Positions 1-7,555 of a stretch of DNA of 64,000 nt are shown in pieces. The DNA is from Lentilactobacillus curieae (lineage in GTDB: Bacteria > Bacillota > Bacilli > Lactobacillales > Lactobacillaceae). The translations under genes were made by a program, and so were the position numbers. The stretch is from contig NZ_CP018906.1 of NCBI RefSeq assembly GCF_000785105.2, positions 868,001 to 932,000 on the forward strand, written 5' to 3'. Below the pieces are notes generated by a model, which was given only the letters and a program-made list of their open reading frames with translations, did no database searches and was not told the DNA's origin. Numbering within the stretch: the first letter of the stretch is position 1; the number at the start of each line of letters is the position of its first letter.

Positions 1-1307
1 CGGATTCCAATACATAAATCAAGGTCACCGTTAAAACCAAGGTAGCCAATCCCACCGCCATAGATTCCCCGTTTGTTATTTTCTAGCTTGGCAATGATTT
101 GCATTGCGGAAACCTTTGGGGCTCCAGATAACGTACCTGCAGGAAGCACGGAGTCAACGATATCCATAGCAGTGATATCTTTAGCAGCTTGGCTTTCAAT
201 TACTGAACCTAGGTGCATCACACTCGAAAATTTAAGCAGATTTCTTGCAGAAATTACATTAACTGAGCCAAATTCGCTGACACGCCCAAGGTCATTTCTC
301 CCTAAATCGATCAGCATATTGTGTTCAGAAAGCTCTTTTTCACTGGTTTGAAGTTCCTTAGCGAGTTGTTGATCCTCGGCAGCGGTTTTTCCTCTGCGTC
401 TAGTACCAGCCAATGGATATGAAAATAGGCTTTCCTGACGTTTGGTGATCAAGGTTTCTGGGGATGCGCCAACCGATTCAAAATCATCGTGATGAAAATA
501 AAATTGGTATGGTGAAGGATTTTGGTTAAAGAACCTTCGAGCACTTCCTAACAATGAACCCTTAATTGTTGCCATGTGTGGATTAGATAAAATCAATTGA
601 AAGATATCGCCATCCACAATGTGCTGCTTAGTGGCAGCTACCTTTTTGCTAAACTCAGCTAATGAAAATTGAAGCTTCAGTGGTGACAATTCTGGAGCTT
701 TGATTGGTATTTGGGTTGTTGGTGACATAATTCTCTGCTTAAATTTATTAAGCTCAGCGGTTGTCTTTTCGAACAATTCTTCAACCCGACTTGCATTGAC
801 CAGCTTGATGATCGTTACCTGCTGTGAAGTATGGTTATACGCCACCACAGTTTTAACTAACATTAAGTCGGCATCGGCCAGTTCATGAGGATCTGTCACC
901 TGGGTAATTGATGCTGTGGTGGCATAACGCGAGTAATCATAGCCAAAGTAACCAACAACTCCACCAGTAAACGGTGGCAGTCCGGCTAACCTTGGTGTGC
1001 GATTTTGCTCAAGTAGATTCTCGACGAAGGGATGTAATGGAGTGGCGGTAGTCTTTAAGTCACCTGTAAAATTATCGATGGTGAGCTTACCATTTCGATA
1101 TGTATAACTAGCCTCTGGATCCACACAAATAAATGTATATCCATCTTCATTTTGTTTAGGCTTACCAGTCATCATAAGTGACGGCTTACCTGCAATCTGA
1201 AATTCTCTCATTATTGAAAGAGCGTCAAAGTTGGTATCCTTAAATTCAATTGTGATTGGTAGTAATGCGTAATCCTGCTTTAGGTTCAGTAAGTTTTCAA
1301 TGTTCAT
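1..1307 (-). CDS. trpE: Anthranilate synthase component I, C-terminus cut by window edge
   Basis: Makes anthranilate from chorismate, the first step of tryptophan synthesis, normally together with the TrpG glutaminase. About 435 codons are visible and the C-terminal end lies beyond base 1. The chorismate-binding domain motifs are present in order: GASPETL, LAGTRRRG, DLGRNDLGR, PAGTLSGAPK and GGGIGYLG. The ATG at 1307 follows a good ribosome site (GGAGGAA, about 1314-1320). PabB (aminodeoxychorismate synthase) is the main alternative; the Trp-type T-box and Trp-codon leader upstream favour TrpE. Further trp genes would be expected off the left edge, which I cannot see. Confidence 0.9.
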   Translation of the reverse strand, partial: MNIENLLNLKQDYALLPITIEFKDTNFDALSIMREFQIAGKPSLMMTGKPKQNEDGYTFICVDPEASYTYRNGKLTIDNFTGDLKTTATPLHPFVENLLEQNRTPRLAGLPPFTGGVVGYFGYDYSRYATTASITQVTDPHELADADLMLVKTVVAYNHTSQQVTIIKLVNASRVEELFEKTTAELNKFKQRIMSPTTQIPIKAPELSPLKLQFSLAEFSKKVAATKQHIVDGDIFQLILSNPHMATIKGSLLGSARRFFNQNPSPYQFYFHHDDFESVGASPETLITKRQESLFSYPLAGTRRRGKTAAEDQQLAKELQTSEKELSEHNMLIDLGRNDLGRVSEFGSVNVISARNLLKFSSVMHLGSVIESQAAKDITAMDIVDSVLPAGTLSGAPKVSAMQIIAKLENNKRGIYGGGIGYLGFNGDLDLCIGI

Positions 1308-1315
1308 AATGGGTT

Positions 1316-1353
1316 CCTCCGTTAAATTTAGTAGTTTATCAACTCAACGGAAG
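1316..1353 (-). promoter_or_regulatory. Hairpin that can mask the trpE ribosome site
   Basis: On the minus strand, CTTCCGTT (1353-1346) pairs with AACGGAGG (1323-1316), eight pairs with one G-U. The second arm is the trpE Shine-Dalgarno sequence. The first arm lies in the last codons of the leader peptide at 1339-1377, starting four bases after its only Trp codon. A ribosome waiting at that codon would cover the first arm and free the trpE ribosome site. The pairing is seen in the sequence; the mechanism is inference. Confidence 0.6.
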
Positions 1354-1377
1354 TTGCCATCGTCTTTCATAAATCAT
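1339..1377 (-). CDS. 12-residue Trp-codon leader peptide ahead of trpE
   Basis: Reads MIYERRWQLPLS then TGA. It has an excellent ribosome site (AGGAGG, seven bases before the ATG) and sits between the T-box terminator and trpE, 31 bases before the trpE start. The single Trp codon (1359-1357) is followed by codons whose RNA can pair with the trpE ribosome site. A T-box plus Trp-codon leader is known upstream of the anti-TRAP gene of Bacillus subtilis, so the architecture has a precedent. That it is translated is inferred from the ribosome site and placement. Confidence 0.65.
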   Translation of the reverse strand: MIYERRWQLPLS

Positions 1378-1393
1378 ATAAATTCCTCCTATC

Positions 1394-1690
1394 AAAAAAT
1401 CCGCCCTCACAAAAAAGAAATTGTTAAGGACGGAAATTCCGCGGTGCCACCTTAATTCAGCATTCACTTCAAAAAATAGGAAGATAAATACTGCCCTCAT
1501 GAGATACAATCATATCTCTGACAACTGACGTATGTCGAAACGTTTCCCCGTACTAAAATTTCGGAGGAACCCTCGGTGGTCCATTTAGCTAGCTGCGTTC
1601 GGTTACTTCTCAGCTCCAGTAACTCTCTGTGCGTGCACACTAACCTTGATCTCCACCTCATCGGTTTGATGGGCATGTAAATTTATATTG
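1394..1690 (-). promoter_or_regulatory. T-box leader, tryptophan type
   Basis: The conserved T-box sequence AAGGTGGCACCGCGGAA is at 1453-1437. It is followed by a terminator whose arms are at 1434-1427 and 1407-1400, with a six-T run. The stem I base is GGTGG/CCACC (1657-1653 with 1579-1575). The triplet just inside it on the 3' side is TGG followed by A (1583-1580), the position expected for a Trp specifier. Uncharged tRNA-Trp would stabilise the antiterminator and allow trpE transcription. Confidence 0.88.
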
Positions 1691-1695
1691 GGAAT

Positions 1696-1724
1696 AAGAT
1701 ACGAGTTTTATGAGAAAAAGTCAA
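1696..1724 (-). promoter_or_regulatory. Promoter of the trpE leader
   Basis: TTGACT (1724-1719), a 17-base spacer and TATCTT (1701-1696), just upstream of the T-box on the minus strand. It is divergent from the aro promoter, with only 28 bases between the two -35 boxes. Confidence 0.75.
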
Positions 1725-1752
1725 CCGATAATTAGAAAATTAATTTTAGATG

Positions 1753-1781
1753 TTGACAATTGTCCGTCACAGGACTAGACT
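1753..1781 (+). promoter_or_regulatory. Promoter of the aroF-aroB leader
   Basis: Consensus TTGACA (1753-1758), a 17-base spacer and TAGACT (1776-1781). Transcription would start about 1788, some 35 bases before the leader peptide. Confidence 0.8.
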
Positions 1782-1822
1782 TCAAAACAATTAAATTAAA
1801 ACTTTAACAGGAGATTCTCATT

Positions 1823-1876
1823 ATGCAAACTAAACCACTAGCATTTTCACAGTCTTATTATTTTTGGCCACGCTAG
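1823..1876 (+). CDS. Aromatic amino-acid leader peptide (Tyr-Tyr-Phe-Trp)
   Basis: Reads MQTKPLAFSQSYYFWPR then TAG, from an ATG with ribosome site AGGAGA at 1809-1814. It carries Tyr, Tyr, Phe and Trp consecutively, so it can sense all three end products of the pathway that the downstream genes open. It lies between a strong promoter and an attenuator, 186 bases before aroF. Bases 1862-1869, covering the Phe-Trp-Pro codons, can pair with GGCCAAGG at 1920-1927, tying ribosome position to downstream folding. Translation is inferred from signals and placement. Confidence 0.8.
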   Translation: MQTKPLAFSQSYYFWPR

Positions 1877-1887
1877 TGTCTACGACG

Positions 1888-2030
1888 TACAAGTTGCAGG
1901 CACTGTCTACAACTTGTGCGGCCAAGGTTTGTTAAGCTCAATTATTGGTCACACAGTATTGATTGAACACTGTGGGGCCTTATTTTTTACCCAAATTTCC
2001 CCGCAGTGAAAACTCTCACTGCGGGTTTTT
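1888..2030 (+). terminator. Attenuator with alternative antiterminator before aroF
   Basis: An intrinsic terminator has arms 2000-2009 and 2016-2025 and a five-T run, 32 bases before aroF. Its left arm can instead pair with CACTGTGGGG at 1968-1977 (ten pairs, one G-U with 1999-2008), an antiterminator. That strand is also used in an earlier hairpin, CACAGT 1952-1957 with ACTGTG 1969-1974. A further hairpin pairs 1888-1896 with 1910-1918. These mutually exclusive folds follow the ribosome-mediated attenuation design. The pairings are seen; which aminoacyl-tRNA dominates is not. Confidence 0.75.
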
Positions 2031-2062
2031 ATTTAACTAAATTTTAGAAATGAGGGATTATT

Positions 2063-3073
2063 ATGATTATCGTTATTAAACCAGGAAATGAAGCAATGGT
2101 GCATGAAATTAGTCAAAGGTTTGCTAATAAAGCAGACGTTTTTACTCACGGAAACCGGGTGGCAATTCAGGGTGCTGACCGTGATTGTTTAAGTGCAGAA
2201 GAATTGGCGGCCACTCAGGAAATTATTGAAAACCATCCAGCAGCAATTCAAGGCAGTCGGGTATTTCATCCTGAGGATACGGTAATCGAAACTGCCCATA
2301 GTCTAATTGGTGGCGATAACTTTACGATGATGGCGGGACCATGTTCAGTAGAGTCATTGGCCCATGTTCGGAAAATGGCTGCTGTCGCCAAACAAGGCGG
2401 CGCCACAGTTTTACGTGGTGGTGCATTCAAACCCAGAACCTCACCATACTCATTTCAAGGTTTAGGTGAACCGGGATTAAAGTTTTTACGCCAAGCAGCA
2501 GATGAATTTGGTATGGATGTTTTAACTGAAGTTATGGATGAAGATCACGTAGAAATGGTTGGCAAGTACACTGATATTTTTCAAATTGGCGCTAGAAACA
2601 TGCAAAACTTCTCGCTATTAAAAGCGGTTGGTAAGACTAATATTCCGGTGATGTTGAAGCGCGGGATGTCCGCAACCGTTGATGATATTTTGAATGCAGC
2701 AGAGTACATTGCGGCTGGTGGAAATGAACAGATTATGATTGCTGAAAGAGGAATTCGGACGTTTGATAACAAATATACTCGGAACACTCTAGACGTTGGT
2801 TCTGTGCCAGTCTTGCAGAAGTTATCACACTACCCAGTAATCGTAGACCCAAGTCACGCTGCCGGACATACAGAATTTGTTACCCGTGAGGCGTTAGCTG
2901 GGGTGGCGATTGGAGCTAGTGGACTAGTGGTTGAGATTCATGATGATCCAGCACACGCATTTTCTGATGGTGCTCAAGCCCTGAAACCTGATGAGTTCCA
3001 AGCAATGGCTGATAAAGCATTTGCTATTCGTTCGTTGGTCAAACCAAATCAGAAGGCTGAGGTGAATGCTTAA
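2063..3073 (+). CDS. aroF: 3-deoxy-7-phosphoheptulonate synthase (DAHP synthase)
   Basis: Condenses phosphoenolpyruvate with erythrose 4-phosphate to give DAHP, the entry to the shikimate pathway. 336 residues: an N-terminal ferredoxin-like regulatory domain (about 1-66) precedes the TIM barrel, as in the Thermotoga-type class. Family motifs seen are AGPCSVES, FKPRTSPYSFQG, KRGMSAT and DPSHAAGH. The start follows the ribosome site TGAGGGA. It overlaps aroB by one base, so the two are probably translated together. Expression is likely set by the aromatic leader and attenuator upstream; the N-terminal domain suggests feedback control of the enzyme as well. Confidence 0.93.
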   Translation: MIIVIKPGNEAMVHEISQRFANKADVFTHGNRVAIQGADRDCLSAEELAATQEIIENHPAAIQGSRVFHPEDTVIETAHSLIGGDNFTMMAGPCSVESLAHVRKMAAVAKQGGATVLRGGAFKPRTSPYSFQGLGEPGLKFLRQAADEFGMDVLTEVMDEDHVEMVGKYTDIFQIGARNMQNFSLLKAVGKTNIPVMLKRGMSATVDDILNAAEYIAAGGNEQIMIAERGIRTFDNKYTRNTLDVGSVPVLQKLSHYPVIVDPSHAAGHTEFVTREALAGVAIGASGLVVEIHDDPAHAFSDGAQALKPDEFQAMADKAFAIRSLVKPNQKAEVNA

Positions 3074-4158
3074 TGGAGATTCTAGATGTTAACATTCCGA
3101 GCCATCCATACCAAGTAAAAATTGGTAGAAATCTATTAGCAAGTACCGGTTCCTTGGTAGCTTCTGTGTGGCAACCACGCAAGGTAGCTTTGATTAGTGA
3201 TGACAACGTTGCCCCACTCTACCAAGAAAAGGTAGCAGAATCACTTACTAAATCAGGATTTACCGTTTGTGCTTACCGATTTCCTGCTGGCGAACAATCA
3301 AAATCACTTGATGTACTTGGTGAACTGGCGACGCAGATGACCGATGATGGATTTAACCGTGATGATGGAGTAATTGCTCTGGGCGGTGGTGTTACTGGGG
3401 ATCTAGCAGGATTTGTAGCTGCATCATACATGCGGGGATTGCCTTTAATCCAGATTCCAACATCATTTTTAGCCCAAGTAGATAGTTCTGTGGGTGGTAA
3501 GACTGCGGTTGATTTGGGAACGACTAAAAATATTTTAGGGGCTTTCTTACAGCCGGATTTAGTGATTGTTGATCCTGAAACGTTAAAGACGTTGGATCAG
3601 CGTGACTTGGTCGAGGGTTACGGAGAAGTAGTTAAGGTGGCCGGTCTTACCGATCATGACATTTGGAGTTTAGTAAAGATGATTAATTCACCTACCGATA
3701 TTTTAAAAAATTCTGAAAAACTCAGTGAGCTAGCAATTAAATATAAAGCTGAGGTAGTTGAAGCGGATGAAAAGGAGGGCGGCCTTCGGCAAGTTCTCAA
3801 TTTTGGCCATACAATTGGCCATGCCGTTGAAGCACTTAGTGATGGCAAGCTCCGCCACGGAGAAGCAGTAGCAATTGGGATGGTAGCAATCAGCCAGGTT
3901 TTTACTGACCATGGACTGACTCCAGCTACAGTTACTGAGCAGCTTAAGGAACGCTTGGCATCGGTTAACCTGCCAGTTGAAATGCCAAGTGTTTCTCCAA
4001 AACAAGTATTAGCTAAAGTTAAAAATGATAAGAAAAATCATGATGGTAAGCTTAATTTGGTATTTTTAAAGGAAATTGGCGGTCCTGCGATTAAATCAGT
4101 AGATCTTGAAGATGTCGCTGATTTTCTAGGCCTCACGAGTGATGCTTCGAGTCACTAG
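3073..4158 (+). CDS. aroB: 3-dehydroquinate synthase
   Basis: Converts DAHP to 3-dehydroquinate, the second shikimate step, using NAD and a divalent metal. 361 residues, normal length. Seen are the NAD-binding GGGVTGDLAGF, the loop VDSSVGGKTAVD, GYGEVVK, and the metal-ligand segments HTIGHAVE and HGEAVAIGM. The ATG overlaps the aroF stop by one base. It ends just before a new promoter, so the operon visible here is aroF-aroB only, with the later shikimate genes elsewhere. Confidence 0.95.
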   Translation: MEILDVNIPSHPYQVKIGRNLLASTGSLVASVWQPRKVALISDDNVAPLYQEKVAESLTKSGFTVCAYRFPAGEQSKSLDVLGELATQMTDDGFNRDDGVIALGGGVTGDLAGFVAASYMRGLPLIQIPTSFLAQVDSSVGGKTAVDLGTTKNILGAFLQPDLVIVDPETLKTLDQRDLVEGYGEVVKVAGLTDHDIWSLVKMINSPTDILKNSEKLSELAIKYKAEVVEADEKEGGLRQVLNFGHTIGHAVEALSDGKLRHGEAVAIGMVAISQVFTDHGLTPATVTEQLKERLASVNLPVEMPSVSPKQVLAKVKNDKKNHDGKLNLVFLKEIGGPAIKSVDLEDVADFLGLTSDASSH

Positions 4159-4180
4159 AAAAGTTTTTTGCAAAAAGTAT

Positions 4181-4209
4181 TTGACAAATTGATGTTTTCT
4201 GAATAGTAT
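4181..4209 (+). promoter_or_regulatory. Promoter of the brnQ T-box unit
   Basis: TTGACA (4181-4186), a 17-base spacer, TAGTAT (4204-4209), about 20 bases before the T-box stem I. Confidence 0.75.
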
Positions 4210-4230
4210 TTAATACAATTAGATTTTGAT

Positions 4231-4513
4231 TAATCGGCTGTGAAGAGAAAAGTAGCTGCTCTATTTCAGATTAGAGAGGTCCATCTTAGGTGAAATTGGA
4301 TCGCTGAACGGAGTAAGTGAAAGTAGTCTCTGAGCCGCAAACGCGAGAGTGATTTAGTGTTTGCTGGGTGCGCCCATTACAGCGCCAGTGTATCGCGGAA
4401 TTTCCGCCGTACATGATGAGACAATGGCTGTGAGGTCGTTGTGAAGCTGGGTGGTACCACGAATTCTAAATCAATTCGTCCCTTGAAGTTATTAACTTCA
4501 AGGGACTTTTTTT
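4231..4513 (+). promoter_or_regulatory. T-box leader before brnQ, possible valine specifier
   Basis: The T-box sequence TGGGTGGTACCACG is at 4448-4461. The terminator is GTCCCTTGAAGTT/AACTTCAAGGGAC (4478-4490 with 4494-4506) plus seven T. Stem I pairs AGAGA (4244-4248) with TCTCT (4327-4331). The triplet plus purine directly inside that helix is GTA-G (4323-4326), which would make the leader read tRNA-Val. This suits a branched-chain carrier, but I placed the specifier by eye. Confidence 0.85.
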
Positions 4514-4536
4514 ATGCATTGAAAGGAGAACTAAAA

Positions 4537-4629
4537 ATGAAATTTAAATCAGCTGGCGGGATTACCCGAGTGAAAATGATGACAATGTTGACTGGTAACT
4601 TACGAATTAAAGAGGAGAGATTTACATGA
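4537..4629 (+). CDS. 30-residue ORF coupled to brnQ
   Basis: Starts at an ATG after AAAGGAGAA and reads 30 codons to a TGA that overlaps the brnQ ATG (ATGA). It lies after the T-box terminator, so it is made only on antiterminated transcripts. The peptide is basic, is not rich in Val, Leu or Ile, and has no membrane segment. It could be a coupling leader that delivers ribosomes to brnQ or a small protein of its own. I do not recognise it. Confidence 0.45.
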   Translation: MKFKSAGGITRVKMMTMLTGNLRIKEERFT

Positions 4630-6005
4630 ATAATCAGGAAACTAAATTAGGGATGAAACACTATATTATTATTGGATCAATGTTGTTCGGGATGTTCTTT
4701 GGTGCCGGGAATCTAATTTTTCCAATTCATTTAGGACAACTCGCAGGATCAAACTGGTTAATTGCCGGAATTGGGTTCTTATTAACTGGAACACTCTTAC
4801 CATTATTAGCAATTATTGCAATCAGCGTTACTAGAAGTAGTGGAATTTATGATCTGGCAAAACCAATTGGTAGTAAATACGCAACATTTTTCATGTTGTT
4901 AGTTTGCGCAACATTGGGACCATTATTTGCCACTCCCAGAACCGCAACTGTACCATTTCAAATTGGATTTGCCAGTCATTTAAGTAAGGCCGATCAACCA
5001 TTGTGGCTGTTTATCTACTCACTTATTTTCTTCGGAATTACCTACTGGGCGTCAAGAAAGCCAACGAACATTATTAATACCATCGGAAAATTACTTAACC
5101 CTGCATTTTTAATCTTACTAGCAATTATTTTTGGGTTCGCATTTTCACAACCAATCCATGGTGGCAACAGCATGACCCCATCAACTGGTTATGGTAACGC
5201 AGCAATGCTTAATGGTTTTCTTCAAGGCTATAACACAATGGACTGTATTGCTGGATTACTCTTTGGGATTGCGATTGTTACTGCAATTAAAGGCCTAGGT
5301 GCTAAGAGTCCTCGTCAGATTTCAATGACAACATTAAAATCAGGACTACTTGGGATTGGTCTTGAAGCAATTATCTACATTGGGCTAATTTGGTTAGGCT
5401 CTACTAGTTTGAGCATGTTTAAAACCAGTATTGATGGTGGAATTGCATTCAACCAAATTGCCAATCATTACCTTGGTATGACCGGACAAATTATTTTAGC
5501 AATCATGGCTACCCTTACCTGCTTGACTACCGCAGTTGGGTTATCAGCATCATTCTCTGAAGCACTTCACAGAAAGTTCCCAAATATTTCATACAGAACG
5601 TTTAACATCATGGCAGTTGGTTTCTCATTTGCATTTGCTAACGTTGGCTTGGATACCATCATTGCTTGGTCAACTCCAATGTTGATGTTCCTTTATCCAC
5701 TTGCAATCACTCTGATCATCTTGTCGATTACTTCACCACTATTTAACAAGGATCGTAGAGTTTACATCTGGACCACCATTTTTACCATTATTCCAGCAAT
5801 TTTGGATGCAATTGCTTCAGCTCCAGCAATTATCTCTAAATCAGCAATTGCTCAAGGAATTCTTAAATTGGATAACTTCTTGCCAGGAGCAAGTCTTGGA
5901 ATGGACTGGTTACTACCTGCAGGAATCGGGCTAGCAATTGGTTTGATCATCCACTTTGCAACTTCATTCAGTGGTGAAAAGGCAACTGAAATCGAACACG
6001 AATAG
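4626..6005 (+). CDS. brnQ: Branched-chain amino-acid carrier, LIVCS family
   Basis: A 459-residue membrane protein with about 12 hydrophobic segments, of the BrnQ family that imports Leu, Ile and Val with a cation. The N-terminus has the family signature GMFFGAGNLIFP, and ATLGPLFATPRTATVPF follows near residue 100. The ATG at 4626 has ribosome site AGAGGAGAG and overlaps the stop of the 30-codon ORF. Control by the upstream T-box would raise uptake when a branched-chain tRNA is uncharged. It is followed after 22 bases by an antiporter gene. Confidence 0.92.
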   Translation: MNNQETKLGMKHYIIIGSMLFGMFFGAGNLIFPIHLGQLAGSNWLIAGIGFLLTGTLLPLLAIIAISVTRSSGIYDLAKPIGSKYATFFMLLVCATLGPLFATPRTATVPFQIGFASHLSKADQPLWLFIYSLIFFGITYWASRKPTNIINTIGKLLNPAFLILLAIIFGFAFSQPIHGGNSMTPSTGYGNAAMLNGFLQGYNTMDCIAGLLFGIAIVTAIKGLGAKSPRQISMTTLKSGLLGIGLEAIIYIGLIWLGSTSLSMFKTSIDGGIAFNQIANHYLGMTGQIILAIMATLTCLTTAVGLSASFSEALHRKFPNISYRTFNIMAVGFSFAFANVGLDTIIAWSTPMLMFLYPLAITLIILSITSPLFNKDRRVYIWTTIFTIIPAILDAIASAPAIISKSAIAQGILKLDNFLPGASLGMDWLLPAGIGLAIGLIIHFATSFSGEKATEIEHE

Positions 6006-6027
6006 TTAACTGTAAGGGGGAAACAAA

Positions 6028-7233
6028 ATGGACTTTATTGGTGCTTTATGTTTCTTGCTAATCGTGTCAACGTTGTGTGGTCACCTTGCGAATCGATTCA
6101 AGATTCCCGCTGTAATTGGGCAAATTGGTGCCGGAATTATTATTGGTCCAGCAGTGCTTAATCTGATTCAGCCCACCAGTGCAATTAATTTATTTTCAAA
6201 TATCGGCGTTATCGTGTTGATGTTTATTGGTGGAATCGGCAGTAATTTGGAACTCCTTAAAAAATACCTGCGACCGGCGATTATTGTTGCAGTTATTGGG
6301 GTAATTTTTCCAGTGATCATGATTGGAATTGCATTAATCTGGTTTAACTTTTCGATGTTTGAAGCAATATTTATCGGAGTTATCTTTAGTGCAACGTCTG
6401 TTTCAATTAGTGTTGAAGTGTTGAAGGACTACCATTCATTAAACACAAAGGAAGGCGCTACGATATTGGGTGCTGCGGTGGCGGATGACATCATCGGTGT
6501 TGTTCTACTGTCTATCATGGTCTCACTGATTGGAACTATTAAAGGTGGACAATCAGTAGATTTCAGTAAGTTTGGTGTTCTGTTTATTGGCCAAGTGATA
6601 TTTGTGGCTGTAACCTACTTCATGATGAAGTGGATTGTACCGTACCTAATGGGAATCTCTGAAAAACTGCTGATGTCATCAAGCCCCACAATTGTATGTA
6701 TTGTAATCTGCTTGTTCATGGCGTGGCTTGCTGAGAAAGTTGGTTTGAGTGGTGCTGTTGGTGCATTCTTTGGAGGAATTGCGGTTTCTAAGACTGCTGA
6801 AGCTAAACTGATTGAATCACACGTCGAATCGATTGGTTACGCAGTTTTTGTCCCAGTTTTCTTCATTAGTATTGGATTGAAGATGAGTTTTTCTGGGATC
6901 GGGCAATCGCTCGGTTTGGTAATTGTGCTTACTGCCCTCGCCTGTGCTAGCAAATTATTAGGCTGTGGATTAGGATCCGTAGTTAGTGGAAATTCGCTAC
7001 GCAGTAGTTATCTGATTGGTTCAGGAATGATTTCTCGTGGTGAAATGGGACTAATTACTGCCCAAATCGGGTTTTCACAACACATAATTTCTAGTCAGTA
7101 CTACTCAGCTGTTATCTTAGTTATTATTTTGACTACGTTGATTGCACCGTTGCTGATTAAGCATTCATTGCATGGACTTAAAAATCAGGATTCAGTGATT
7201 AGTGACTCAGAGTTGGCTGACGGAACAAAATAA
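6028..7233 (+). CDS. Cation:proton antiporter, CPA2/Kef type, no TrkA-N domain
   Basis: A 401-residue integral membrane protein with about 12 hydrophobic segments, related to Kef/NapA exchangers that swap K+ or Na+ for H+. Family features seen are GQIGAGIIIGPAVL near residue 31, GAAVADDIIGVVLL near 148 with the paired acids, and a C-terminal SRGEMGLITAQ. It stops at the membrane domain, so the nucleotide-sensing domain of full KefB/KefC is absent. The ribosome site is GGGGG, 22 bases after brnQ with no terminator between, so the two are probably one transcript. The ion is not determinable here. Confidence 0.85.
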   Translation: MDFIGALCFLLIVSTLCGHLANRFKIPAVIGQIGAGIIIGPAVLNLIQPTSAINLFSNIGVIVLMFIGGIGSNLELLKKYLRPAIIVAVIGVIFPVIMIGIALIWFNFSMFEAIFIGVIFSATSVSISVEVLKDYHSLNTKEGATILGAAVADDIIGVVLLSIMVSLIGTIKGGQSVDFSKFGVLFIGQVIFVAVTYFMMKWIVPYLMGISEKLLMSSSPTIVCIVICLFMAWLAEKVGLSGAVGAFFGGIAVSKTAEAKLIESHVESIGYAVFVPVFFISIGLKMSFSGIGQSLGLVIVLTALACASKLLGCGLGSVVSGNSLRSSYLIGSGMISRGEMGLITAQIGFSQHIISSQYYSAVILVIILTTLIAPLLIKHSLHGLKNQDSVISDSELADGTK

Positions 7234-7263
7234 AAAAGAATATATGGTTTGGCATATTTATTG

Positions 7264-7306
7264 AAGACTGGTTTGGTATCTAGTAGATATCTAACTGGTC
7301 TTTTTT
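7264..7306 (+). terminator. Terminator after the brnQ-antiporter unit
   Basis: AAGACTGGTT (7264-7273) pairs with AACTGGTCTT (7293-7302) and GGTATC with GATATC inside it, followed by a T run. Confidence 0.75.
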
Positions 7307-7555
7307 GGATAGAGAATTGTGTTAACCTAGTGCGCTGACTGATGATTGGAAGTTAATTTTTAGCAAGTTTTATAGACATGTATCATCAAAGTTTCTGGAT
7401 CTACGATATGGTTAAGAAACCTGTGAAAGAGAAGAAAAAAGAGCCAGTGAAATATTAAGAATCAATTATCATCCATAAGTAATCTATAAGGATTGATTCA
7501 TTTTCGTACATATTATACATAAAGTGTAATACTAATAGCGAAATGGGGGTCAATT
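7307..7555. other. Intergenic stretch with no supported gene
   Basis: Holds an inverted repeat GAATCAAT (7459-7466) / ATTGATTC (7492-7499) and the AT-rich promoter area of the next gene. A 26-codon frame at 7378-7458 has no ribosome site and is not called. Confidence 0.5.

Noticed and set aside
73-351. Plus-strand frames inside the trpE region and similar antisense frames in other genes
   Set aside because: They lie opposite strongly supported genes and have no ribosome sites or recognisable domains.
4441-4629. 62-codon frame that starts inside the brnQ T-box
   Set aside because: Its first half runs through the T-box and terminator arms. Only the internal 30-codon part from 4537 has a ribosome site, and only that is listed.
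7378-7458. 26-codon frame ending in a Lys/Glu-rich tail before the NlpC gene
   Set aside because: No ribosome site and no promoter placement; too short to support without conservation.
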